A stretch of DNA of 50,608 nucleotides from contig CAIYES010000278.1 of the NCBI GenBank assembly GCA_903925275.1, positions 1 to 50,608 of the forward strand, given 5' to 3'. Positions 27,808 to 35,950 of this stretch are shown piece by piece. Source of the stretch: an uncultured Bacteroidales bacterium. Lineage in GTDB: Bacteria; Bacteroidota; Bacteroidia; Bacteroidales; FEN-979. Position numbers and translations under genes: made by a program. The notes under the pieces are model-generated. The model was not told the DNA's origin and did no database searches. It was given only the letters and a program-made list of their open reading frames with translations. How positions within the stretch are numbered: the first letter of the stretch is position 1; every line of letters starts with the position of its first letter.

Positions 27808-28818
27808 GTGAAAAACACCTTTTATAGACGACTCTATTATTGTATGCTGTGCATACTTTTTTCCTTCGGGTTCTCTTTTGCCCAGCAGGAAATCACAAAC
27901 CCTGACGGCAGGATGATTCTCCTGTACGCTGATGGAACGTCGAAACCCGCTCCCACCGGATCAGCCATGAGTTTTCACCCGATTTCAATTTCCCATCTTG
28001 AGCTTCCCCAGGCCAATCCCAATGACCAGATAATTACGCATACGGCATACACCCTTTCATTCAATAAATCCTGCCGCATGGCCAACTGGGTTGCTTATGA
28101 GCTCACGGCAGAAGAAACAGTTCCGGTGGTAAAAAGAAATAACCATTTCGTTCCCGACCCGCTATTATCTTCCTGTGCCATTTCCAATGCGGATTATAAA
28201 GGTTCGGGCTATGACAAGGGTCATCTGGCGCCGTCGGCTGATATGTGCTTTTCTTATAAAACGATGGAGGAGTCCTTCTACTTGTCAAATATGTCACCGC
28301 AGAAACCAAGTTTTAACCGGGGTATCTGGTCAAAGCTTGAAGGGCAGGTGCGGCAGTGGGCTGTCGACGACAAGGCTGTTTACGTGGTTACAGGGACGGT
28401 TTTATCCAAGGGTCTGCCAACAATAGGCGCCGGCAGGATAACTGTTCCTGCGTTCTTCTACAAGGTAATCATGGACTACACCGAACCTGAAATCAAAGGT
28501 ATCGGATTCATTTTGCCAAATAAAGGGTCGCAGGAACCGTTGCAACATTATGCCGTGACCATTGACAGCGTTGAAAAGGTGACAGGCACTGATTTCTTTT
28601 ACCAGTTGCCTGATGACCAGGAGAAGGTCATAGAAAGCACGCTTGATATCAGCAAATGGAGCTGGACGGAGATAAAAACCCATTCGTCAAATTATTCACT
28701 GATGCAAAACACCTCCGTTTCCTCATGCCGCGACGCAACAACGATTTTTGTACCGTTTGCATGCCTGCTGAAGAGTTCATGCACCAATTGCGGGTGGTTA
28801 TTCTCGGCCGAGAGATGA
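27808..28818 (+). CDS. Secreted DNA/RNA non-specific endonuclease, extended C-terminus
   Basis: The 336-residue NUC1-type ββα-metal nuclease cleaves DNA and RNA outside the cytoplasm. GTG start (27808) opens a signal peptide (about 1-26, ending FSFAQ). The catalytic motif is YDKGHLAPSADM (Lys replaces the Arg of the usual DRGH), with the metal-binding Asn in SNMSPQKPSFNRGIW. The fold ends near DQEKVIESTLDISKWSW (about residue 290), where family members usually stop. The last 45 residues are a Cys/Ser-rich tail read antisense through the MBL gene at 28692, so the original stop appears to have been lost. Convergent overlap 127 bases. Confidence 0.88.
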   Translation: MKNTFYRRLYYCMLCILFSFGFSFAQQEITNPDGRMILLYADGTSKPAPTGSAMSFHPISISHLELPQANPNDQIITHTAYTLSFNKSCRMANWVAYELTAEETVPVVKRNNHFVPDPLLSSCAISNADYKGSGYDKGHLAPSADMCFSYKTMEESFYLSNMSPQKPSFNRGIWSKLEGQVRQWAVDDKAVYVVTGTVLSKGLPTIGAGRITVPAFFYKVIMDYTEPEIKGIGFILPNKGSQEPLQHYAVTIDSVEKVTGTDFFYQLPDDQEKVIESTLDISKWSWTEIKTHSSNYSLMQNTSVSSCRDATTIFVPFACLLKSSCTNCGWLFSAER

Positions 28819-29459
28819 GAAAGTATCAGGAGTTGCATCCAGGATGGCCGGTGGGTGGTGAAGAGTTCTAACGCCTGGTCGTTCGACAAATGGCCTTCTG
28901 TTCCCCGGATGCGTTGTTTAAGGAAGATGGGATAACGTCCTCTTTCCAGCATTCCATCATCATAGTTTGCCTCCAGAAACGCTGCATTGCACCTGCCGAG
29001 GTGGTTCACCACATGTTCGCAAGCCATACCGATATCGGTAAAAACCCCTGCAGTGATGCCGTTTGTACTTACTGTAAAGCTATGCGGTTCGGTGGCATCG
29101 TGCCGTTTGGGAAATGGATTCACGCGGAGGGCACCGATATGCACAGGGCTATGTGCGGAAAAAGATTTCATCACTTGTGGATCCAGGTTAAGACGGCTGT
29201 TGCGGTATGTTGCTTCGGTGATGTAAACCGGTATCCTGTATTTCCGGGAAAGTACCTCTGCACCCCGGGTATGATCGGTATGTTCATGTGTGATGAATAT
29301 CGCTTTCACGCTTCGCACAGACAATCCCGAACGGATCAACCTTCGCTCCGTTTCACGACAGGAGATGCCTGCATCGATCAGGACGGCCTCCTGCCCGTTG
29401 CCGATGTAGTAACAGTTTCCGTTGCTTCCTGAATTGAGTGAGGCGAGGTAGAGGGGCAT
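28692..29459 (-). CDS. WalJ/YycJ-like MBL-fold hydrolase
   Basis: A 255-residue metallo-beta-lactamase-fold protein of the YycJ/WalJ group. The family start MPLYLASLNSGSNGNCYYIG places the initiator at 29457-29459, although the frame is open upstream. Metal-binding motif FITHEHTDH, then FTDIGMA, LEANYDD and the terminal LSHLSAENNHP. The family is related to 5'-3' exonucleases and, in Firmicutes, is linked to cell-wall/DNA stress through WalRK; its substrate here is unknown. Its 3' end overlaps the nuclease gene on the other strand. Confidence 0.9.
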   Translation of the reverse strand: MPLYLASLNSGSNGNCYYIGNGQEAVLIDAGISCRETERRLIRSGLSVRSVKAIFITHEHTDHTRGAEVLSRKYRIPVYITEATYRNSRLNLDPQVMKSFSAHSPVHIGALRVNPFPKRHDATEPHSFTVSTNGITAGVFTDIGMACEHVVNHLGRCNAAFLEANYDDGMLERGRYPIFLKQRIRGTEGHLSNDQALELFTTHRPSWMQLLILSHLSAENNHPQLVHELFSRHANGTKIVVASRHEETEVFCISE

Positions 29460-29636
29460 GGGTGCAAAGAACGGAAAAAAACCAACATTGCCGACGAAGC
29501 AATCCATCAGGCGACCCTGATCAGCCGAGCGGCGCAATTTCCTGCAAATGGTCACGGACTGTTGCCGGGGCGTCTGCGACTTTTTTTGGGTATCCGGAAA
29601 GATTGCCGTTACTTTGCCAAAAAATGAGTTGCTCCA

Positions 29637-30254
29637 ATGACGAATAAAGCGTATACGACGTTGCTGGTTTCCCTTATCCTGGTAATTCTAGCCATTGATC
29701 TTCAAGCCCAGAAATGGGAGTTTATCAAAGAAAAGGAAGGGATTAAGATTTACACCCGCAAAGATGCAGGCAGTGTTCTCAAATCATTCAGGGGGGAAGC
29801 AGACCTCCATACCACGATGGAAAAAGTTTGCAACCTGATCGGGAATGTGAAAAACGTCGACTGGTGGGATAAAAACCTCCGGGAAATTAATGTTTTGCTC
29901 TACGAGAAAGACAAGCATATTCAGTATTATCTGGTATACGGGGCGCCCTGGCCGGTGACCGACCGCGACCTGTGCGTCGATGCAACCATAACGACTGATC
30001 CCGTTACAGGAATACGTACCATCTATTCTGTGCCGCTTCTCAATACGATCCCCGAGAATCCAGAATATGTCCGGATAAAAAACTACTGGCAGAAATGGGT
30101 CATCCAGGACATGAAAAACGGAACCATTCATGTTTACCTTGAGGGGTATGTCGACCCGGCCGGCAGCGTACCAAACTGGATCTACAACATGGTGATCACC
30201 GATACTCCTTTAAAGATCATGCGCGGAATCAAGGAGCGGTTGGAAAAGAAGTGA
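29637..30254 (+). CDS. START-domain lipid-binding protein
   Basis: A 205-residue exported protein with a signal peptide (1-25, ending DLQAQ) and a START/SRPBCC-type lipid-binding fold: WEFIKEKEGIKIYTRK, SFRGEADL, VDWWDKN, YGAPWPVTDRDLCV and the VPNWIYNMVITDTPLKIM C-terminal helix. Such proteins in Bacteroidota are periplasmic and bind hydrophobic ligands, probably lipids. Transcribed divergently from the MBL gene. Confidence 0.88.
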   Translation: MTNKAYTTLLVSLILVILAIDLQAQKWEFIKEKEGIKIYTRKDAGSVLKSFRGEADLHTTMEKVCNLIGNVKNVDWWDKNLREINVLLYEKDKHIQYYLVYGAPWPVTDRDLCVDATITTDPVTGIRTIYSVPLLNTIPENPEYVRIKNYWQKWVIQDMKNGTIHVYLEGYVDPAGSVPNWIYNMVITDTPLKIMRGIKERLEKK

Positions 30255-30413
30255 AAAAATAGAATCCCAGCCCATTTCCTAAAAACTGAAGAGCAACGCA
30301 TGGTTGTAACGGATCAAGCGGAATTTCCGGGGGGAAGGTAGCAAAGTATAATTCGCATTTCATATTTCATATTTCACTTCTCGCATTTCACATTTTTCAC
30401 CCCCTGTGAGGCA

Positions 30414-30497
30414 TGAAATCTGAAATCTGAAATCTGAAATCTGAAATCTGAAATCTGAAATCTGAAATCTGAAATCTGAAATCTGAAATCTGAAATT
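30414..30497. repeat. Tandem heptamer repeat, 11 copies of TGAAATC
   Basis: Eleven uninterrupted TGAAATC units occupy 30414-30490, followed by TGAAATT (30491-30497). Just upstream (30355-30398) ATTTCAT/ATTTCAC units occur on the opposite sense, so the two blocks could fold into a long hairpin. The rest of the gap 30255-30737 holds only the paired direct repeat listed separately. Confidence 0.92.
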
Positions 30498-30623
30498 GTA
30501 ATCCCGGACTTTAAAGGCAAGAACAATACATTACCATAACCAAGGCGTATCTGTGGAAAAATTATCGTGTTACCCCACAGAAGCCCGGAAGAATTCAGCT
30601 ATTTTCAGAATATGCAGATTGCA

Positions 30624-30712
30624 CCCTACGAGGCGACGATCTGGCTGATGAGAAAATGAAAAGGATATGGCCCCTTACGAGGCGACGATCTGGCTGAAGA
30701 GTGAATGAAAGG
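30624..30712. repeat. Direct repeat pair, 49-base period
   Basis: Two copies of a roughly 41-base unit (30624-30664 and 30672-30712) share an identical 22-base core starting TACGAGGCGACGATCTGG at 30627 and 30676. Both then continue with a GA-rich stretch ending AATGAAAAGG or AATGAAAGG. The second copy runs into the terminator hairpin of the CBM48 gene. Probably part of a dispersed family. Confidence 0.8.
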
Positions 30713-30729
30713 GGCCTCGCCCCTTTCAT
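30705..30729 (-). terminator. Terminator-like hairpin after CBM48 gene
   Basis: ATGAAAGGGGC (30705-30715) and GCCCCTTTCAT (30719-30729) form a perfect 11-base stem with a three-base loop, nine bases beyond the stop of the minus-strand CBM48 gene. There is no following U run on that strand, so it may act as a 3' stabiliser instead of a classic terminator. Confidence 0.6.
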
Positions 30730-30737
30730 CAGTATTA

Positions 30738-31043
30738 TCAGAGTGCGAGAACTGAATTCTCGGAACCCAGGCCGCTTGGAACGAATTTATCGGCTTCGGG
30801 ATCGTTTTCCCAGTTGGTGCCATCGATCAGGTAACGGAACTGATACTCTTTACCTGTTTCCAGGTCCAGAGAAACAGACCATACACCGGTCTTAGCCTTC
30901 TTTAAAGGGGTTTCGCCCATCTGCCAATTATTGAAATCCCCAACGAGGAGGATTGACGATGTGGAATTATACTGATCTCCTGAAAGGGAGAATTTAACTT
31001 TGCAAACAGGTTTGGCTTTTAATAACTTCTTTTCGATACTCAT
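30738..31043 (-). CDS. Stand-alone CBM48 / glycogen-binding (isoamylase E-set) protein
   Basis: The 101-residue protein consists of one early-set (CBM48/AMPK-beta type) domain: VKFSLSGDQ, then the hallmark LLVGDFNNWQMGETPLKK, the WSVSLDLETGKEYQFRYLIDG glycan-contact strands, and WENDPEADKFVPSG. Aromatic residues Trp and Tyr in these positions bind alpha-glucans in homologues. No catalytic domain is attached. It may target glycogen or regulate a partner enzyme. A perfect -7 element lies upstream. Confidence 0.9.
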   Translation of the reverse strand: MSIEKKLLKAKPVCKVKFSLSGDQYNSTSSILLVGDFNNWQMGETPLKKAKTGVWSVSLDLETGKEYQFRYLIDGTNWENDPEADKFVPSGLGSENSVLAL

Positions 31044-31076
31044 TTTTTGATATGTTAATTTATACTAAATATTGTG

Positions 31077-31084
31077 CAAAAGTA
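31077..31084 (-). promoter_or_regulatory. -7 promoter element of CBM48 gene
   Basis: On the minus strand 31084-31077 reads TACTTTTG, an exact TAnnTTTG match, 34 bases before the initiator ATG (31043). No clear -33 TTTG is seen. Confidence 0.55.
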
Positions 31085-31263
31085 CACATATTTTTTTACA
31101 TGAATGTGAAATTTTTGTTAAATTTTCATGAACATGATCTCAACAGGTACAATTCCGCTTAATCAGAAAAGATTTTCCGGTAAAAGTATGTTACACGTAC
31201 GAGCTGAAAAATATTCTCTAACTTTACTGAAAATTAGGATCAATATTTTTTAAATACACCAGT

Positions 31264-31713
31264 ATGAAAAAAGGTAAAAACCAACCTGAAAAAAAGAAAA
31301 GTGAGGTTAAAAAGCAGTTAAGTAAAGCAGAACTTGCCATTAAAAGCGAATTTTATCTTGAGGCTTCGTGGATTCTGTCATCCATGATGGAAAAAAAACT
31401 GAAAAAGATACTGGAGAAAATTGAAAATCTTAGTCCGGGCACCGGATATTCACTTGAACAATCTGTTAAAAGGGTTAAGCATCTGCATATAACCTCCAGA
31501 TATCCTCTTTTTTCAAATCATTTTGAAGTCAGATTGATCGATGAGATACGTAACTGGAAAAATCAGCGCAATGCCATTCTCAAAGATATGCAGGATGTAC
31601 ATGTTTCACAAGCCAGGCTGGAGCGTCTGGCACTAGAAGGTATGCGGTTGTTAAAGGAATGGAATAAGGCATATAAAAAATTCAAGTCCGAATTTAGTTC
31701 TTCTGCCACCTGA
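31264..31713 (+). CDS. Uncharacterised basic helical protein, possibly HEPN-like
   Basis: A 149-residue protein, very Lys-rich at the start (MKKGKNQPEKKKSEVKK) and predicted almost wholly helical. It has no signal peptide. The segment LIDEIRNWKNQRNAILKDM resembles the second helix of HEPN domains (R-x4-6-H), but the expected His is replaced, so RNase activity is not supported. I do not recognise the family. It is divergent from the CBM48 gene. Confidence 0.65.
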   Translation: MKKGKNQPEKKKSEVKKQLSKAELAIKSEFYLEASWILSSMMEKKLKKILEKIENLSPGTGYSLEQSVKRVKHLHITSRYPLFSNHFEVRLIDEIRNWKNQRNAILKDMQDVHVSQARLERLALEGMRLLKEWNKAYKKFKSEFSSSAT

Positions 31714-31737
31714 GAAACGATTCCGACGGATATTTCA

Positions 31738-31767
31738 TTTGTGGTCTTAATGTAATTGCTATCTTTG
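31738..31767 (+). promoter_or_regulatory. Promoter of the TPR sensor kinase
   Basis: TATCTTTG at 31760-31767 matches TAnnTTTG exactly, and TTTG at 31738-31741 stands 22 bases earlier in the -33 position. The ATG is at 31790, with an AAAGGAG Shine-Dalgarno-like stretch starting at 31773. Confidence 0.65.
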
Positions 31768-31789
31768 AACCCAAAGGAGAAGGCATTGC

Positions 31790-34162
31790 ATGAATAAATA
31801 TTTGTTGATACCAGCCATTTTTCTTTCTGTCATTACCCAGGGATTATATGCTCAGTATACCCCGCGGGATCGTTGTGTCCATGATAGCCTATACCGAATC
31901 ATGTCTCATTCAGGCCAGATAAAAAAAGGTGAAATTTATCTTGAACTTGCACGGTTGATATGGGATACACTGCCTCAAAAAGCTTTTATTAATATCGAAA
32001 TGGCGTTACAAATTTCGATCAAGGCGAACAATCCGCAATTGAAAGCCAGGACAAGGATAGTCATGGGAGATTATTTTGCAGGCAGACGTAATTTTTTGCA
32101 GGCTCAGGAACACTATCTTGCTGCATTGAAAATTTATAACATGAGCAAGGACACTGCCGGGGAGTTGGACGTTTTAGCCCAAATAGGCGCTTTGAACCGC
32201 TCGTTGGAGAATTACGATAAAGCACTGTTCTTTCTCAACAAAGGGCTGAATTTGTCACAAGTTACGAATAAACCCATAATGACGGGGACATTCCTTGAAT
32301 ATCTGGCGCTGATCCATCAAAGCAACGGGGATTATGTAAAAGCAATGCAGTATTACCAGGATGCGCTTGCAGCTTTTCAACGGGCCGGTGACAAGAAAAA
32401 CGAATTCTTTGTTCTGAACAATATCGGAAGTGTTTATATGGATCAGCAGAAGTATGATGTGGCATTGTCCTATTATAAGGATCTCATAAAAGATGCAGAT
32501 ACTACCCAGGGAAGTTTAATGGGCTCCTTGTATACACGGATCGGCCATGTATATTTTCAGAAAAAAGATTATCTGAACTCACTGTTATTTAACAAAAAGG
32601 CATTACATACCAGACAACTTTCTCATGCACCCATCGAAGTGAATAGTTCATTGATTAATATCGGAGGAGATTTTTATATGCTGGGAAAAGCTGATTCCGG
32701 AAAGTTTTATTTTGACAAAGGTTTGAGTCTTGCGATTAAATATGACCGGAAAAATCTGGTTGAAAATGCATACCGTCATCTTTATTCATATTATCTGAAG
32801 CACGGTGATTACAAACAATCCCTGGAATATTACCGGAAATATATTTCGGTTTATGAAGCCCTGGAGCAGGAAAAAAATAAAAGCAACATTGCTATTCTCG
32901 AAGCCAATCAACATATTCAGCAAATCAGGGAATGGCGGAAAATGCTCATAAAAAGACATGAAATCCAAACGCTGAACATGGAAAACCAGAAATACCAGTT
33001 TACTTTTATGAAAATAGTAACTGGTCTGGCAGCTGTTTTAATGGTGATTCTCGTCTTTCAGCTCCTCTATAACCGAAGGGTGAGATGGGATATGCAAAGC
33101 CTGAATGTGATGCTGTCAGCTGAAATAAAGGAAAGGGAAACAACTGAGATGCAAACCCGCGACCGGGAACAGCAGTTTCGGTTTCTTTCTGAAAATTCAG
33201 GTGATTTCATAACGCATACGGATAGCAACAAGAAACTCACCTATGCTTCTCCGGCTTCCCTGAAGGTATATGGATATGAACCGGAGGAAATTTTGCAATT
33301 ATTGCCCTTTGATCTGACACATCCGGATTATACAGATTATGTTGAGAATAGCTTCGACGAAATGTTGAAGACCCGGGCTTCTCAACAATTTATTTACATG
33401 GCAAAGAAGAAGAATGGTAGTTTTTTTTGGGTTGAATCGATATTAAACCCGCTTTTTGACCCCAATACCGGGATATTTAAAGGCATGGTTGGGGTTACAC
33501 GCGATATTCAGGAACGTAAAACAAAAGAACTTGAAATAATGGATGGAACCAAACAAAAGGAAAATCTTCTGAAGGAGATTCATCACAGGGTAAAAAATAA
33601 TTTTGCGATCCTGGTCAGTCTGATTAACATGCAGATGGCGCAAACAAAAAACCAGGAACTGCTTCAGTCATTGACAAACCTGCAATTGCGCATACGTACC
33701 ATGGCACTTGTGCATGAAATGCTCTACCGGTCGAAGGATTTTGAGAACATTTCCTTTTCCGACTATCTCAGGTCGCTTGCATCGGTAATTGCCGGAACCT
33801 ATAACAGGCGGGATATTGTATTGAAATTTGAAGCCGACGAATCGGTGATGGATATTGAAGCATCAATCCCTCTCGGGCTGATCGTCAACGAGATTCTGAG
33901 CAATTCCTATAAACATGCATTCCCTGATGGCAGAACGGGCAATATATGGATAACCTTAAAAGTTGATTCTCTTAGCGGTGACTATAGTCTTATGTTAAAG
34001 GATGACGGGATCGGCATCCCGTCTGACATTCCGCTCGAACATCACAAAAGCATGGGATTACAGGTTGTTCATATTTTGTGCCAGCAGATTGAAGGAGAAA
34101 TGAAGCTGACAAACGACCATGGCACCACCTTTACGCTGAAATACAAAACACCGGAGAAGTAA
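31790..34162 (+). CDS. TPR-PAS sensor kinase of the HisKA_2 family
   Basis: The 790-residue sensor has a signal peptide (1-21, ending GLYAQ). A periplasmic TPR array (about 40-370, e.g. NYDKALFFLNKGLNLSQ, DYVKAMQYYQDALAAF) leads to a coiled coil and one membrane helix (about 404-425). A PAS domain follows (about 465-585, ending GVTRDIQERK). HisKA_2 carries EIHHRVKNNFAIL (His598/His599), and HATPase has NEILSNSYKHAF and DDGIGIP. HisKA_2 kinases usually phosphorylate a separate regulator; none is encoded nearby. It lies directly upstream of the phosphate operon, but a Pho-type promoter separates them, so a functional link is only conjecture. Confidence 0.92.
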   Translation: MNKYLLIPAIFLSVITQGLYAQYTPRDRCVHDSLYRIMSHSGQIKKGEIYLELARLIWDTLPQKAFINIEMALQISIKANNPQLKARTRIVMGDYFAGRRNFLQAQEHYLAALKIYNMSKDTAGELDVLAQIGALNRSLENYDKALFFLNKGLNLSQVTNKPIMTGTFLEYLALIHQSNGDYVKAMQYYQDALAAFQRAGDKKNEFFVLNNIGSVYMDQQKYDVALSYYKDLIKDADTTQGSLMGSLYTRIGHVYFQKKDYLNSLLFNKKALHTRQLSHAPIEVNSSLINIGGDFYMLGKADSGKFYFDKGLSLAIKYDRKNLVENAYRHLYSYYLKHGDYKQSLEYYRKYISVYEALEQEKNKSNIAILEANQHIQQIREWRKMLIKRHEIQTLNMENQKYQFTFMKIVTGLAAVLMVILVFQLLYNRRVRWDMQSLNVMLSAEIKERETTEMQTRDREQQFRFLSENSGDFITHTDSNKKLTYASPASLKVYGYEPEEILQLLPFDLTHPDYTDYVENSFDEMLKTRASQQFIYMAKKKNGSFFWVESILNPLFDPNTGIFKGMVGVTRDIQERKTKELEIMDGTKQKENLLKEIHHRVKNNFAILVSLINMQMAQTKNQELLQSLTNLQLRIRTMALVHEMLYRSKDFENISFSDYLRSLASVIAGTYNRRDIVLKFEADESVMDIEASIPLGLIVNEILSNSYKHAFPDGRTGNIWITLKVDSLSGDYSLMLKDDGIGIPSDIPLEHHKSMGLQVVHILCQQIEGEMKLTNDHGTTFTLKYKTPEK

Positions 34163-34268
34163 GGAAACCGAAAAACCTCACTTTCCTGCCATCGCTCCGT
34201 CATAAGAGGGGGTAAGATGTGTTTAATCACTGGATATCAGTTTATAAGTTCTATAATCAGGTAATCCG

Positions 34269-34335
34269 TTAACAATTTGTTAACCTAAAGGTAACCATTT
34301 GTTAACATTACCTGAGGACGGTAGAAATACCTTTG
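34269..34335 (+). promoter_or_regulatory. Pho-box-like array plus -7 element of the porin-pst operon
   Basis: Four hexamers stand exactly 11 bases apart: TTAACA (34269), TTAACC (34280), GTAACC (34291) and TTAACA (34302). This is the architecture of the Bacillus PhoP box (TTAACA-like direct repeats with about 5-base spacers). The Bacteroidota -7 element TACCTTTG follows at 34328-34335, and the array ends where a -33 element would lie. The ATG of the porin is at 34359. I infer activation by a PhoB/PhoP-type regulator under phosphate limitation; that regulator is not in this window. Confidence 0.7.
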
Positions 34336-34358
34336 CCGCAAATTATAAACCTATAAAC

Positions 34359-35897
34359 ATGAAAAGAATTACAAACTTCCTTTTAACCCTCGGATTGATC
34401 CTTCCGATGTTGGTTTTGTCAACTGTTACCAAAGCACAAAACCAGTTTGATGCACTGAAAAAAGAACAGGATACCCTGAAAGAAAATGTCAGCACCCTGC
34501 GCGACAAGGTTGGTGGTGTTGAAGAAAGAGTTGCAACCGCCGAAGCGGATCTTGCCAAATTGACCAAAATTAAATTATCAGGTTATATCCAGGCCCAGTT
34601 TCTGCATTATGAAGCTTCGAATGCATACCCCGACAATGTGTTTATGCTTCGCCGCGTAAGAATTAAATTTCAGTATGAACCGATTAACGGGGTGGTATTT
34701 GTACTGCAGCCGGATTTCCAGCCAGGCAACATTACCTTGAAAGATGCGTATGTTCAGTTGAATGACCGTTGGTTAAAGACCTTTTCACTATATGCCGGTA
34801 AATTCAACCGGCCCAATTACGAAGTCGAATATTCATCGAGCAGCCGTGAGGTGCCTGAGCGTTCACGCGTAATCCGCGCCATTTACCCCGACGAACGTGC
34901 AACCGGCGCCAAGTTGGAAATTGCACCGCCTAAAATTCCATTGAAAGTGCAGTTGGCATTGTTCAACGGCAATGATGGTCTTACCATTCCCGATGCTGCA
35001 GGTGTAAATATAAATCCGCTGAACAATGATTTTGACAATCACAAGGACTTTATGGGACGAGTAACCTATACATTCAAATTTGGAAATATCGGTGCCCTGG
35101 GCATTGGCGCTCATGGATATTATGGTGCAATAAAAGCCAACACAACAGATCTGCTCAAATCAGATTATACATATGATAAAAAGCTTGACAACATCGGCAA
35201 GTTGATCAAGAAGAACTGGGTGGGTTTCGAAGGCCAGTTGTACTTCGACTTTCTGGGCGGTCTTGCCCTCAAGGGGGAATACATCTTTGGTGTAAACGGA
35301 ACTCCCGGCTACACATCAAAAACGACCGTGGTAAGTCCGATGACTTCTGCCATAAAGGGTGACACCCTTACCCTGACTACGCTGACTACCTCAACAACTA
35401 CAAGCAGACCGGCTATCGAGAAGAGTTTCAGCGGGTATTATGTTTATCTGATAAAGAATATCGGAAAGCGCAACCAGATTGCCATCCGCTACGATTATTA
35501 TGATCCCAACACAAAAGTCGCTTCCGACCAGATCGGTATAGCCAAATGGGATGCCGCCGTAAAAACCGTCATTACCGATAAATTCACCTATGCCGGAACC
35601 GGTCCCGTTGTTGCCACAAACGCGCAATCCAAAACCGTGGTGGTCAACAACCTCAAAAGTGGCACCAGCGATATCAAATATCAGACAATTACCCTGGCCT
35701 ATACCTATTTCTTTGACGACAACATCAAGATTATGCTCGGCTATGAGATCCCGATGAATAAAAAAGTAGGTACAGATGCCAAAGGCGTCGGAAATGTTAC
35801 CTCTGCCTACTCAGTAAATGGTATTGCCGGAGTGTATGATTACAGCAATTCGCTCAAGCAGAATACACTGACCCTCCGTTTGCAGGTAAAGTTTTAA
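34359..35897 (+). CDS. Phosphate-selective porin-like outer-membrane protein
   Basis: The 512-residue outer-membrane barrel starts at ATG 34359, which opens a signal peptide (1-28, ending TVTKAQ); the in-frame ATG at 34299 lies inside the Pho-box region and upstream of the -7 element. A short coiled coil (29-65, FDALKKEQDTLKENV) precedes the barrel, as in OprO/OprP-type porins (PF07396). Barrel strands include KLSGYIQAQFLHYE, LRRVRIKFQYEP, LYAGKFNRPNYEVEYSSSS and the terminal LTLRLQVKF ending in Phe. First gene of the pst operon, so it probably admits phosphate or phosphate esters. Confidence 0.9.
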   Translation: MKRITNFLLTLGLILPMLVLSTVTKAQNQFDALKKEQDTLKENVSTLRDKVGGVEERVATAEADLAKLTKIKLSGYIQAQFLHYEASNAYPDNVFMLRRVRIKFQYEPINGVVFVLQPDFQPGNITLKDAYVQLNDRWLKTFSLYAGKFNRPNYEVEYSSSSREVPERSRVIRAIYPDERATGAKLEIAPPKIPLKVQLALFNGNDGLTIPDAAGVNINPLNNDFDNHKDFMGRVTYTFKFGNIGALGIGAHGYYGAIKANTTDLLKSDYTYDKKLDNIGKLIKKNWVGFEGQLYFDFLGGLALKGEYIFGVNGTPGYTSKTTVVSPMTSAIKGDTLTLTTLTTSTTTSRPAIEKSFSGYYVYLIKNIGKRNQIAIRYDYYDPNTKVASDQIGIAKWDAAVKTVITDKFTYAGTGPVVATNAQSKTVVVNNLKSGTSDIKYQTITLAYTYFFDDNIKIMLGYEIPMNKKVGTDAKGVGNVTSAYSVNGIAGVYDYSNSLKQNTLTLRLQVKF

Positions 35898-35950
35898 AAA
35901 ATTAAAAATCACAGATTAAAAATTACTAATTTTCCAGAAATATTATAGAA

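Noticed and set aside
28890-29432. 180-codon plus-strand frame
   Set aside because: Complete antisense of the WalJ-like MBL gene, whose HEHTDH motif and family start are unambiguous.
30414-30497. Regular short repeats that might suggest a CRISPR
   Set aside because: Heptamers without spacers; a simple sequence repeat, with no cas genes in the window.
34299-34358. Upstream ATG for the phosphate porin
   Set aside because: It lies in the Pho-box array and before the -7 element; the ATG at 34359 begins the signal peptide.
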